DNA from: an uncultured Prevotellaceae bacterium
Lineage (GTDB): Bacteria > Bacteroidota > Bacteroidia > Bacteroidales > Muribaculaceae
Length of the DNA: 6,654 nt
Assembly: GCA_937904375.1 (NCBI GenBank)
Contig: CALDIG010000314.1
Span: 1-6,654, forward strand
Direction of reading: 5' to 3'
This document shows, in pieces, positions 1 to 6,250 of this stretch (positions within the stretch are counted from its first letter, which is position 1; every line of letters starts with the position of its first letter). Below the pieces are notes generated by a model, which was not told where the DNA came from, ran no database searches, and worked only from the letters and a program-made list of their open reading frames with translations. The position numbers and the translations under genes were made by a program.

Positions 1-28
1 TCTAAACTCTAACCACTAAACATTAAAC
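1..28. repeat. Degenerate 7-bp tandem repeat at window edge
   Basis: Four consecutive heptamers can be read: TCTAAAC, TCTAACC, ACTAAAC and ATTAAAC (consensus NYTAAAC; on the other strand GTTTARN). The array begins at the first base, so it probably continues outside the window and its true copy number is unknown. It lies beyond the terminator of the leftward gene and directly abuts the palindromic element at 30-55. No coding role is apparent. Such low-complexity intergenic arrays can vary in length by slippage, which is an inference here. Confidence 0.6.
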
Positions 29-29
29 T

Positions 30-55
30 TTGAGCAAGTTAACAACTTGCGAAAC
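30..55 (+). repeat. Palindromic intergenic repeat, left copy
   Basis: The core GCAAGTTAACAACTTGC (34-50) is a 7-bp inverted repeat around a 3-nt loop, followed by GAAAC. The 26 bases match the reverse complement of 6251-6276 at 25 of 26 positions; the only difference is the fourth base. Similarity continues weakly past the right end in A/T-rich sequence. A copy on each side of the gene, in opposite orientation, fits either a dispersed REP-like palindromic element or, less likely, the ends of a larger unit. The hairpin could also act as a weak terminator, but no T-tract follows it on either strand. Confidence 0.7.
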
Positions 56-154
56 CTAAATTATCAATTCACCAAGAGGTACAAACACAACAAAGGGGCG
101 ATTGTAGTGGCACGGTCTGTCTGCCCCATCCGTCGTAGCGGGTTCCTAAAGCAA

Positions 155-187
155 GAGGAGAGCGACAATATTTTTGTCGCTCTCCTC
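155..187 (-). terminator. Perfect hairpin terminator downstream of the large surface-protein gene
   Basis: Bases 155-168 (GAGGAGAGCGACAA) are an exact reverse complement of 174-187, giving a 14-bp stem with a 5-nt loop at 169-173. It starts 24 nt after the stop codon of the leftward gene, the usual place for an intrinsic terminator. On the leftward transcript the stem is followed by UUGCUUU, only a modest U-tract. Rightward there is no immediate U-tract, so the leftward reading is preferred. The strength of the stem and its position carry the call. Confidence 0.8.
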
Positions 188-211
188 ATCAATAAAACTT
201 ATCTAAATTTT

Positions 212-3200
212 TTATTTCAAGATCTTAGTAGTTGAGCGTGAGCCGTCATCATAGGTAGTAACCACGATGTTTACACCATTGAAGGGCACGTCGCTCTCAA
301 CACCAGCCACGTTGTAGTACTTCACGCCAGTGACAGCCTTATAGCTCACAACACCGAAGATGCTGGTGGGGATTTGGCTGTTAAGCTCACCATCAACCTC
401 AACCTCGGTGATGTAGTACTCATCGCCGACAGCCTTAGCGCCACTGCTCTTCTTGAAGTATACGCGAACGAAGAACTTCATTGGAATTGTTGTACTAATA
501 CTTTCAACGTCGATGGCACCGAAGGTACCTGGATAAGCTCCATTGGCATCTGCCTGATCGGCATAACCGAGCTTATCGCCTTCGCTGGCAGTTGCGGGAT
601 CATCAAACATAAACTCACCGTTGGCATCGAGTTGGGCACGGTAAGCATAAGCACTCAACTTCTCACCAAGATAGCTTGAGTCAATCTTACGCCAAGCGCG
701 AACTTTAGCCACCTCGTAGCCTGCGGGAAGGTCAAGAGTGCTAACATCTACAAACACGTTGTAGTAACGATAGGTGTTGCCATCTGCGGTCCAAGTGTAT
801 TCACTCTTGCCCTGGTACTCAACAGCAACAGTAATCTTACCGGTTGCGGTGGTCTGCATTGGAGCGCCATAGGTGTTGTAGTCGCTGCGGCCGGTGAAGG
901 TCTCAACAACTGGAGCATAGGTGTACTCGTCGGCATTTGTGGCATTGACAGGAACCTCGTCAACGAAGGTTGCTTGAGCAGTCTCGCCTTGTGCAACATA
1001 AACGTCGTTGCCAATGTAGCTGTCACCATTCATATAAACCGAGTAGTACTCACCCTGGTTGCTGGCTTGACCACTAGGAGAAATATCTTGCTCATTGCCG
1101 TTCTCGTCATAGCCTTCGAGGATAGCATAATTCGATTGAGTGGTTGCAGCATCCCAGCGGTAAGCGCCGTAGCGCAAAACTTCGGTCTTTGAGCTGTGCT
1201 CTACATCGATGTCAAACGATGGGGTCTCCAGACCCAGAGTGCGTACCACGTCATTCTCAATCTGCTCATCGGTGAATGTGCCACTGATAGTCGACATCCG
1301 GGTCTTGAACACCTTAACGGTAATCTCGTTACTGTGATATTTAGATGCAATATCAGCTGGAGTGCCGTCAACTACTATGATATACTTGTAGTAGTCGGGA
1401 TGCTCGTTAGCGCTAACGTCGGCCTTGAAGTTATCGTAGATAGCGTCAAACACCTTGTAACCGTTGGCATTGGTAGTGACAGCAAGACTGCTTGGGTTAG
1501 TCTGATAACCATACTGATAGTCGGCTTGTGCACGCTGGTCGTAGGTGCCACCAAGTGTTGCTGCAGTAGCGCTGTTAACGGTAACCTCGGCAACCTTGGT
1601 CCATTCACCCTCGGTAGTTCCAACTACTGCCTTGCGGTAGTAGTTTACAGTATTGCCGGCAAAGTCGCCTATGTTAACATCGGCATAACCCATAATCTGC
1701 ATACCGTTAGCATAGTAGTTATACTCATCGGCTGGGTTGTAGCGGCTGTAGTACTCAGCATTAGGATCAAGCTGGAACTTCTCGTATGGGTCGGTGCCCG
1801 GGATGATAAAGCTCTCCTCGTTCGACATCTGCAGACTCAAGAAGCGGGTGTTGTCCTGACCTTGGATCACGTAAGTTACCTGCTGGCCGTGGGTTTGCAT
1901 AGCAACATTAACAACAAGAGTCTTAGTCTGAGCGTCGGTGGTGCCAACCAATGTGTAGGTGCCATCATCATTTACCTGATAGATATAGTAAACACCCTTG
2001 TCGCTTGGAACAAAGTCGGTCAAGTTAGAATCCCAAGTGAGAGTCAACTCATAGTTGTTCTCGTTGCCTTCATAGGTCTTCTGCTCACCAGTGATTGGGT
2101 ACTGACGGATTACGTACAAGCCCATAGTGGGAGCATACTCCTCGTAGTAGTTAACAAATACATCTGCATTACCATCGTTACGACCCGACCAGTATTTCAT
2201 GCGAAGATCGGGCACGAAGAACATCAGGTCGCGCACGTCTTGGCAGTCGTCGCTTATCGATTCCTTGCCATAGAGACAGAACTCATGGCCAGTATTGGTG
2301 CTTGTAGTACTGAAAGGTATTGTCTGACAATCGTGTTCAATGTTATAAGACTCCATGTTCACGAGGGTCTGATAAACATCTTTTGTATTCACTTGATTAC
2401 TGAGTGAAACTGGACTCAGCTGCTCAAACATCTGGTAGAATGGTTCACGATTAACCTTTTCGCTATAGGAAGGCGATGATGCAGAACTACCACGCCATCT
2501 CAAGTTTGGAGAACCGTTAGCCCACCAGTCTTCACCAGGATTCTTGGGTGAGTTATCGGCCTTGCGCAGACGTCCTTTAGCGAGGAAGAAGAAACGGTTC
2601 ATCTTGTCGCAGTCAACCTTGAACAGGGTGCCTTCAACATCGTTTTTGGTAACTCGCTTAGAATTAGGAACCACACGCACACTCTTGAACAGATTGCCAA
2701 ACATAGTCCTGAGATCGCTATAAGAGTAACCAGTAGTTGAGCTTGTCTCCATATCAATGCTATACTGAGCTGTCCACTCGGTAGTAATATTGCCATTGTC
2801 ATCTACCTCATTGTCTCTCATCTCCACGAGAAGCAGTGTTAAACCTTCATCGTTTGGCTTATACTCTGTGGGATCAAAATATTTCAGATGATAACTGCTG
2901 CTACTGGTACCTTCATCATAAGACTTGATAGGATATTGTTGTGCATTATTTCCAATGTTCCAGCCATAAGCATCGCTATATTCATAGCTGTATCCCACAC
3001 CCGAAGTGTAATTAGCTACAATTTTACCAATTGCGGGGTATGCTACCTCATCTTCAGGCTCACCGTTGGTGTTGTAACCACGATAGAAGTTGCCAGGCAG
3101 GTTCTTGTTGGTGTAAACCTCGCGCATAAGGGCAATCATCTGGTCGGGGTCGGTAGCGATCTCGGTAAGAGGAGTGTTGGGATGCTCATTGCCCTCGGCA

Positions 3201-5608
3201 TCGGTCCAGGTGTAGGTGATAGCGTCGTAAGCGCTTGGAGGCAGTGTGCCGGTGTCCTCGATTCCGGTGCCACGCAAGGTGTAGTCAAACTGGAAGTCCT
3301 CGGTCTCGGGGAACGAAACAACCATTGAAGTTGGACCGTATGCCTGAATTTCAGTAGGCTCAAAGTTGATGGTGATAATCACACTCTCGCCCGAAGCCAA
3401 TGCGGCAGGGGTGTAAGTGGTCGAGAATGGAGCCTCAAGACCGGTGATGGTTGGGGTCACAGCATTCTTGCCATTGTTGGTGATGGTAAAGCTCCAAGTG
3501 GCAGAACCATTAACGTGGGCATCGCCAAAGTTGTGAACGCCGCTTGCCACGCTCGAAGCGATGTCGTAGTCGGCAAGCTCCTTGCCCACACCAGTCAAGT
3601 TTACTACAACCGATTGACTTCCCACGCTGATAGTGACAGTACCATTGTCGGTGCCGGCAGCTAACGGGGTGTAAACGATGTTGTAGGTCTGGCTGAGTCC
3701 ACCAAATACAGGATAAGAGCTGTCCTCTACAGTAAACACATTATTATTGAATGTGAATACCGGCTGGATGTTGTCACTGCCATTGTTGCGGATTGTAACA
3801 GAGAGAGCCTTGTTTTGACCTACCATTACAGTACCGAAGTCAAGCGACTCCTCATCAACGGTGAAGTCGTAGGTCACCTCGGCGGCTGTAGCGTTAACGG
3901 TAACGGTCTTGGTCTCAGCATTCGCACTGGTAAGGGTGATAGTGCCGGTCTTGGTCTCGGCGGTCGAGGGAGCAACATAAGTCACTGTAACGGTAACGCC
4001 ATTAGCAGCATCGGCAGCACTGATGGTAGTTGGGGTCACGATGAATCCGTCGCTAGCATCAACGGCGATTTCGCCCTCAAGGTTTGCACCTGTCACGGTG
4101 AAGGTTGCAGTCTTAGTCTCACCAAGAGCTGCATTGATAGTCAATGTAGCAGGGTCAACGGTGATAGTAGGAACGGTAACAGGAGCAGTTGCATCCTCGT
4201 ATGAGAATGTTGCCATTGGCAAGTAATCATAAGTCTTTGCGGAATTAGTACCATATTGATACAAAGAGGCAGAGGTTTTAGAAATTGCCTTAAAGTAATA
4301 AGAATTACCATAATTTCCTGCATCAGTTTGAACGTCTACAAGAAGATTTCCTCCATTATAAACAAAACCATCATCAAAAGTAATGCTTAGCTCAGAGTCT
4401 CCCGAAACAGGAGTTACAGAACCTAAAGCATCGCCGCTAACAGAAACATGAGTTGCAGAGCTGAAAGTTTCGTTTTCTACAGTTGCAAGTCTGATGTACA
4501 CCTTACCACCATAGAAATTTGTAGTTGTATTAGCATGGAATGTTATTCCTGTGATTTTCTTGCCATTCAAACTATTCAGCAAAGTAGATGGATAAATCAT
4601 CTGATTGTGCTGAGCATTTTCAAAGTAATAACCATATACAGGTACATAATTGCTATATGTACCGTCTGATGGTTCTGCAACAGTTATCTCATAAGCCGCA
4701 CTACCAGTCAAGTTGATAGTATATGAGCCAGCTAGACCACAGTCAATAGTCATAGTGCCTGTAAAATCACCTGCAGTAGCAGGATTAAACGTAACAGGTA
4801 TTGTAACTGTTTCTCCAGTTGCAATTGACTGACCAACGTATATTGTACTAAAAATAGAATTTAATGCACCATCGTTAATGGTCACACTTGGAGTAAAAGC
4901 ATTTGCACCAGTGTTTTTGAGTGTAAGGTTAAGAGTCTTTGTTGCACCTACAGCAAGCGAACCAAAGTCATAACTGTCACCAGTCACACCTGTCAGCTTA
5001 GATGCATAAGGAGCAACCTCACCTGAATATTCAAATAATGTCTTAGGCAAAAATGCTACAAGAGTACCACTTCCTGTAGAACTTGATGTCACATATTTTG
5101 CTGTGGTGTTTGTTGATGATTGTGTCTCACCATAAAACATTGTTGGATTGCTTCCCCACGAAGCTGCAGATGTTGTTTTCAACTGAATAACAAGATTGCC
5201 ACCTGAATAATCATAATCTAAATCAAATGTCAATTCAGTTGAACCTGCAACTATATCAGAAACAGTTGCTACACTTGTTACACTGTAATCAACAGTAGAA
5301 TAATACTGAAATTTTGTGTCTTCAGTTTCTCCTAAGGACAATTCAATTTGACCCCCAGAAAAATAAATATTCTGGGCATAGAAAGTCATTTTGGTGATTT
5401 TTTTACCAGCCATAGCTTCAAGCTCTGTAGCTGGCATAATTGTTTGGCAATGTGAACCCTGTGTATCGTGATAAGAACCATAATAAGGAGCATATTGGCT
5501 CTGATTGGTTTTATCATAAACAAGAAGTTCATCTGCTTGCGCCAGCGGCACGGAGAGTGCCGTGAGCAGCAAGCTCATCAGTAATTTTAGATAAAATTTC
5601 TTTGTCAT
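212..5608 (-). CDS. Large secreted ASH/Ig-like multi-domain surface protein, putative T9SS cargo
   Basis: This 1798-residue protein is probably exported and surface-attached or secreted, with an adhesin-like or structural role; no catalytic motif was seen. A Sec signal peptide (residues 1-25, KK n-region, AQA before the cut) has no lipobox Cys. Then come a Tyr/Gly-rich beta module (27-196), ASH-like domain 1 (203-305, YDFG at 213, FNP at 274), a second copy of the module (309-472), a BACON/Ig-like domain (479-577), and ASH-like domains 2 (580-677, LDFG at 589) and 3 (682-783, NFG at 693). Residues 786-1749 match no family I can name; they include LMREVYTNKNLPGNFYRGY (827-845), three close cysteines (1094, 1111, 1122) and fibronectin-like stretches around 1404-1436. 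The end (1750-1798) resembles a T9SS type A sorting domain. The start at 5608 gives the full signal peptide; the A/T-rich leader lacks a Shine-Dalgarno site, normal for Bacteroidota. The gene stands alone. Composition is mosaic. The reading frame is intact; the ligand is unknown. Confidence 0.97.
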   Translation of the reverse strand: MTKKFYLKLLMSLLLTALSVPLAQADELLVYDKTNQSQYAPYYGSYHDTQGSHCQTIMPATELEAMAGKKITKMTFYAQNIYFSGGQIELSLGETEDTKFQYYSTVDYSVTSVATVSDIVAGSTELTFDLDYDYSGGNLVIQLKTTSAASWGSNPTMFYGETQSSTNTTAKYVTSSSTGSGTLVAFLPKTLFEYSGEVAPYASKLTGVTGDSYDFGSLAVGATKTLNLTLKNTGANAFTPSVTINDGALNSIFSTIYVGQSIATGETVTIPVTFNPATAGDFTGTMTIDCGLAGSYTINLTGSAAYEITVAEPSDGTYSNYVPVYGYYFENAQHNQMIYPSTLLNSLNGKKITGITFHANTTTNFYGGKVYIRLATVENETFSSATHVSVSGDALGSVTPVSGDSELSITFDDGFVYNGGNLLVDVQTDAGNYGNSYYFKAISKTSASLYQYGTNSAKTYDYLPMATFSYEDATAPVTVPTITVDPATLTINAALGETKTATFTVTGANLEGEIAVDASDGFIVTPTTISAADAANGVTVTVTYVAPSTAETKTGTITLTSANAETKTVTVNATAAEVTYDFTVDEESLDFGTVMVGQNKALSVTIRNNGSDNIQPVFTFNNNVFTVEDSSYPVFGGLSQTYNIVYTPLAAGTDNGTVTISVGSQSVVVNLTGVGKELADYDIASSVASGVHNFGDAHVNGSATWSFTITNNGKNAVTPTITGLEAPFSTTYTPAALASGESVIITINFEPTEIQAYGPTSMVVSFPETEDFQFDYTLRGTGIEDTGTLPPSAYDAITYTWTDAEGNEHPNTPLTEIATDPDQMIALMREVYTNKNLPGNFYRGYNTNGEPEDEVAYPAIGKIVANYTSGVGYSYEYSDAYGWNIGNNAQQYPIKSYDEGTSSSSYHLKYFDPTEYKPNDEGLTLLLVEMRDNEVDDNGNITTEWTAQYSIDMETSSTTGYSYSDLRTMFGNLFKSVRVVPNSKRVTKNDVEGTLFKVDCDKMNRFFFLAKGRLRKADNSPKNPGEDWWANGSPNLRWRGSSASSPSYSEKVNREPFYQMFEQLSPVSLSNQVNTKDVYQTLVNMESYNIEHDCQTIPFSTTSTNTGHEFCLYGKESISDDCQDVRDLMFFVPDLRMKYWSGRNDGNADVFVNYYEEYAPTMGLYVIRQYPITGEQKTYEGNENNYELTLTWDSNLTDFVPSDKGVYYIYQVNDDGTYTLVGTTDAQTKTLVVNVAMQTHGQQVTYVIQGQDNTRFLSLQMSNEESFIIPGTDPYEKFQLDPNAEYYSRYNPADEYNYYANGMQIMGYADVNIGDFAGNTVNYYRKAVVGTTEGEWTKVAEVTVNSATAATLGGTYDQRAQADYQYGYQTNPSSLAVTTNANGYKVFDAIYDNFKADVSANEHPDYYKYIIVVDGTPADIASKYHSNEITVKVFKTRMSTISGTFTDEQIENDVVRTLGLETPSFDIDVEHSSKTEVLRYGAYRWDAATTQSNYAILEGYDENGNEQDISPSGQASNQGEYYSVYMNGDSYIGNDVYVAQGETAQATFVDEVPVNATNADEYTYAPVVETFTGRSDYNTYGAPMQTTATGKITVAVEYQGKSEYTWTADGNTYRYYNVFVDVSTLDLPAGYEVAKVRAWRKIDSSYLGEKLSAYAYRAQLDANGEFMFDDPATASEGDKLGYADQADANGAYPGTFGAIDVESISTTIPMKFFVRVYFKKSSGAKAVGDEYYITEVEVDGELNSQIPTSIFGVVSYKAVTGVKYYNVAGVESDVPFNGVNIVVTTYDDGSRSTTKILK
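215..361 (-). other. Putative C-terminal sorting domain (residues 1750-1798)
   Basis: The last 49 residues contain YYNVAGVES (1764-1772), GVNIVVTTYDDGS (1778-1790) and a terminal KILK. This follows the beta-strand pattern of T9SS type A sorting domains: a strand with Y-x(2)-x-G, then a G-x-Y/N-I-V-x-V strand, then a short basic end. In that system the domain carries the protein across the outer membrane and may be removed and replaced by an anchor. The match is by pattern and is a divergent version, so T9SS export is an inference. Confidence 0.6.
4193..4684 (-). repeat. Protein module copy 2 (residues 309-472)
   Basis: This is the second copy of the Tyr/Gly-rich module, separated from copy 1 by ASH-like domain 1. 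The matching landmarks are a Y-x-P-x-YG-x-Y segment (321-328), I-x-P-x(3)-L (338-344), GKKIT at 349-353 followed by TF, a GG pair at 367-368, YNGGNL at 417-422 and LP plus an aromatic strand at 463-470. The copies have diverged widely outside these landmarks, so the duplication is old or the modules arrived separately. The A/T-rich composition ends almost exactly where this module ends. Confidence 0.75.
5021..5530 (-). repeat. Protein module copy 1 (residues 27-196)
   Basis: This is the first copy of a Tyr/Gly-rich beta module of about 165 residues. Landmarks shared with copy 2 (309-472) are a Y-x-P-x-YG-x-Y segment near 39-46, a Q-x-I-x-P-x(3)-L segment (55-63), GKKIT at 68-72 followed by TF, a GG pair at 85-86, YSGGNL at 134-139, and an ending of LP plus a short aromatic strand (188-194). 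Copy 1 carries Cys54, which copy 2 lacks. Similar modules occur in exported Bacteroidales proteins, as far as I recall; their ligand is not known to me. The DNA is A/T-rich. Confidence 0.75.
5534..5608 (-). other. Signal peptide coding segment (residues 1-25)
   Basis: The segment encodes a basic n-region (KK at 3-4, K8), a hydrophobic core of Leu, Ala and Val (9-20) and an A-Q-A motif at 23-25, predicting signal peptidase I cleavage before D26. There is no cysteine for lipidation. Bases 5531-5580 are about 62% G+C, much richer than the roughly 33-45% of sampled stretches in the module that follows. A small perfect hairpin (CGGCAC, 5-nt loop, GTGCCG; 5546-5562) lies within the segment and may be chance. 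Confidence 0.9.
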
Positions 5609-5689
5609 AAATGTTTTAGTTTGGTTAGTAAAATATTGTTTGTCTCTGTTTAAATCAGTTGAATAGTAGTAAAATAGTTGACAAGTAAA

Positions 5690-5701
5690 TAATTGGCTGC
5701 G
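5690..5701 (+). repeat. 12-nt direct repeat, copy 1
   Basis: TAATTGGCTGCG is identical to 5891-5902, 201 bp away. In both places a run of seven or eight T followed by a GACA or AGACA sequence comes shortly afterwards, so the two loci share more than the 12 bases. It marks the gene-proximal edge of the repeat cluster. Confidence 0.55.
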
Positions 5702-5765
5702 CCTTATTTTTTTGACAGACAGCCATACTGACTTAGCGATGTTTGTTCTGTTTGTCTATAATATA

Positions 5766-5799
5766 GCGTCGTTGTTTATTTGTTCTTATGTTCTTTTGT
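5766..5799 (+). repeat. 34-nt direct repeat, copy 1
   Basis: It begins GCGTCGTTGTTTATTTG and runs into TTCTTATG octamers. It matches 5981-6014 at 33 of 34 positions with a spacing of 215 bp. The near identity shows recent duplication or gene-conversion-like maintenance within the intergenic region. Confidence 0.75.
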
Positions 5800-5827
5800 T
5801 CTTTTCTTTTGTTCTTATGTTCTTTTG
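5783..5827 (+). repeat. TTCTTWTG octamer array
   Basis: The stretch reads as TTCTTATG, TTCTTTTG, TTCTTTTC, a partial TTTTG, TTCTTATG, TTCTTTTG: five near-tandem 8-bp units plus a fragment. Further units occur at 5943, 5962 and 5998. Reverse-complement units (CATAAGAA, CATAAGTT, CACAAGAA) occur at 5873-5888 and 5923-5938. The array lies 175-220 bp upstream of the start codon of the leftward gene; read in that direction it is an A-rich array. Confidence 0.75.
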
Positions 5828-5851
5828 TCCAAAATTTTGCGTCGTTTTGTC
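5819..5851 (+). repeat. 28-33-nt repeat, copy 1
   Basis: It starts GTTCTTTTGTCCAAAATTTT and continues GCGTCGTTTTGTC. The first 28 bases recur at 5961-5988 with one mismatch, and all 33 recur at 6005-6037 with three. It contains a short AAAATTTT palindrome. No known family is recognised. Confidence 0.7.
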
Positions 5852-5864
5852 CAATCCGCCGGTG

Positions 5865-5888
5865 TTTTTAGACATAAGAACATAAGTT
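5865..5888 (+). repeat. 24-nt repeat, copy 1, inverted relative to the octamer array
   Basis: It reads TTTTTAGACATAAG followed by AACATAAGTT and matches 5915-5938 at 23 of 24 positions, 50 bp apart. Its AAGAACATAAG segment (5876-5886) is the exact reverse complement of CTTATGTTCTT at 5785-5795 and 5814-5824, so a long-range hairpin is possible. Confidence 0.7.
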
Positions 5889-5890
5889 CA

Positions 5891-5902
5891 TAATTGGCTG
5901 CG
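5891..5902 (+). repeat. 12-nt direct repeat, copy 2
   Basis: Identical to 5690-5701 (TAATTGGCTGCG) and likewise followed by a T-run (5912-5919) and AGACA. It sits between the two copies of the 24-nt repeat. Confidence 0.55.
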
Positions 5903-5914
5903 ACTGTTGTCTTT

Positions 5915-5938
5915 TTTTTAGACACAAGAACATAAGTT
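5915..5938 (+). repeat. 24-nt repeat, copy 2, inverted relative to the octamer array
   Basis: Matches 5865-5888 with one difference (T to C at 5924). Its AAGAACATAAG (5926-5936) is again the exact reverse complement of the 11-bp CTTATGTTCTT segments at 5785-5795 and 5814-5824. Confidence 0.7.
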
Positions 5939-5960
5939 TTTGTTCTTATAAAAGTCTTTT

Positions 5961-5988
5961 GTTCTTTTATCCAAAATTTTGCGTCGTT
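5961..5988 (+). repeat. 28-33-nt repeat, copy 2
   Basis: It matches the first 28 bases of 5819-5851 with one difference (G to A at 5969). It runs directly into the second 34-nt repeat, sharing GCGTCGTT. Confidence 0.7.
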
Positions 5989-6014
5989 GTTTATTTGTTC
6001 TTATGCTCTTTTGT
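5981..6014 (+). repeat. 34-nt direct repeat, copy 2
   Basis: Matches 5766-5799 with one difference (T to C at 6006). Its first eight bases also end the second copy of the 28-33-nt repeat (5961-5988), and its last ten bases begin the third (6005-6037), so the repeat families are interlocked. Confidence 0.75.
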
Positions 6015-6037
6015 CCAAAATGTTGCGTTGTTTTGTC
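6005..6037 (+). repeat. 28-33-nt repeat, copy 3
   Basis: Matches 5819-5851 at 30 of 33 positions. It is the most diverged copy and forms the gene-distal border of the T-rich repeat cluster. Confidence 0.65.
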
Positions 6038-6060
6038 TTGTAAATGATCTCTTTTGATTG

Positions 6061-6073
6061 TAGGGTGGTGCTA
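6061..6073 (+). repeat. 13-nt direct repeat, copy 1
   Basis: TAGGGTGGTGCTA matches TAGGGAGGTGCTA at 6084-6096 in 12 of 13 bases, with a 23-bp period, about two helical turns. G-rich sequence of this kind is unusual in the surrounding A/T-rich DNA. Paired sites on one helical face could bind a dimeric regulator, which is inference only. Confidence 0.5.
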
Positions 6074-6083
6074 CACAACAAGC

Positions 6084-6096
6084 TAGGGAGGTGCTA
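6084..6096 (+). repeat. 13-nt direct repeat, copy 2
   Basis: Second copy of the 6061-6073 repeat, differing at one base. It ends two bases before an ATG (6098) that opens only a 17-codon frame. Confidence 0.5.
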
Positions 6097-6250
6097 AATG
6101 GCTCTTCCTTCGTTATATTGCATCGTACTACATTTCGCAGTAGCTACATGATAATAATACATGTGGCACTCAATTTCTTTCTCATTTTTGCCTCGCATCA
6201 ATTATTGCACTTGGCATAAAGAGTGAGAAGTTTGGTTTATTAAATTATGT

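Noticed and set aside
47..235. 62-codon frame on the plus strand at the left edge
   Set aside because: It starts with TTG inside the palindromic element, runs through the 14-bp terminator hairpin and overlaps the 3' end of the large gene. The product has no recognisable features.
1196..2407. 403-codon open frame on the plus strand, antisense to the large gene
   Set aside because: It lies wholly inside the coding sequence on the other strand. Its hydrophobic, Val/Ile-rich translation is what the codon bias of the real gene gives when read in antisense. No domain or initiation signal supports it.
5546..5562. 6-bp perfect hairpin inside the signal-peptide coding region
   Set aside because: The stem is short, and such inverted repeats are expected by chance in G/C-rich coding DNA.
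5690..6037. Possible CRISPR array in the repeat cluster
   Set aside because: Repeats differ in length, overlap one another, occur in both orientations and have no regular spacers; no cas gene is present.
6098..6151. 17-codon frame preceded by GGGAGG, resembling a ribosome-binding site
   Set aside because: Very short, and Bacteroidota do not generally rely on Shine-Dalgarno pairing. The G-rich sequence is better explained as part of the 13-nt direct repeat.
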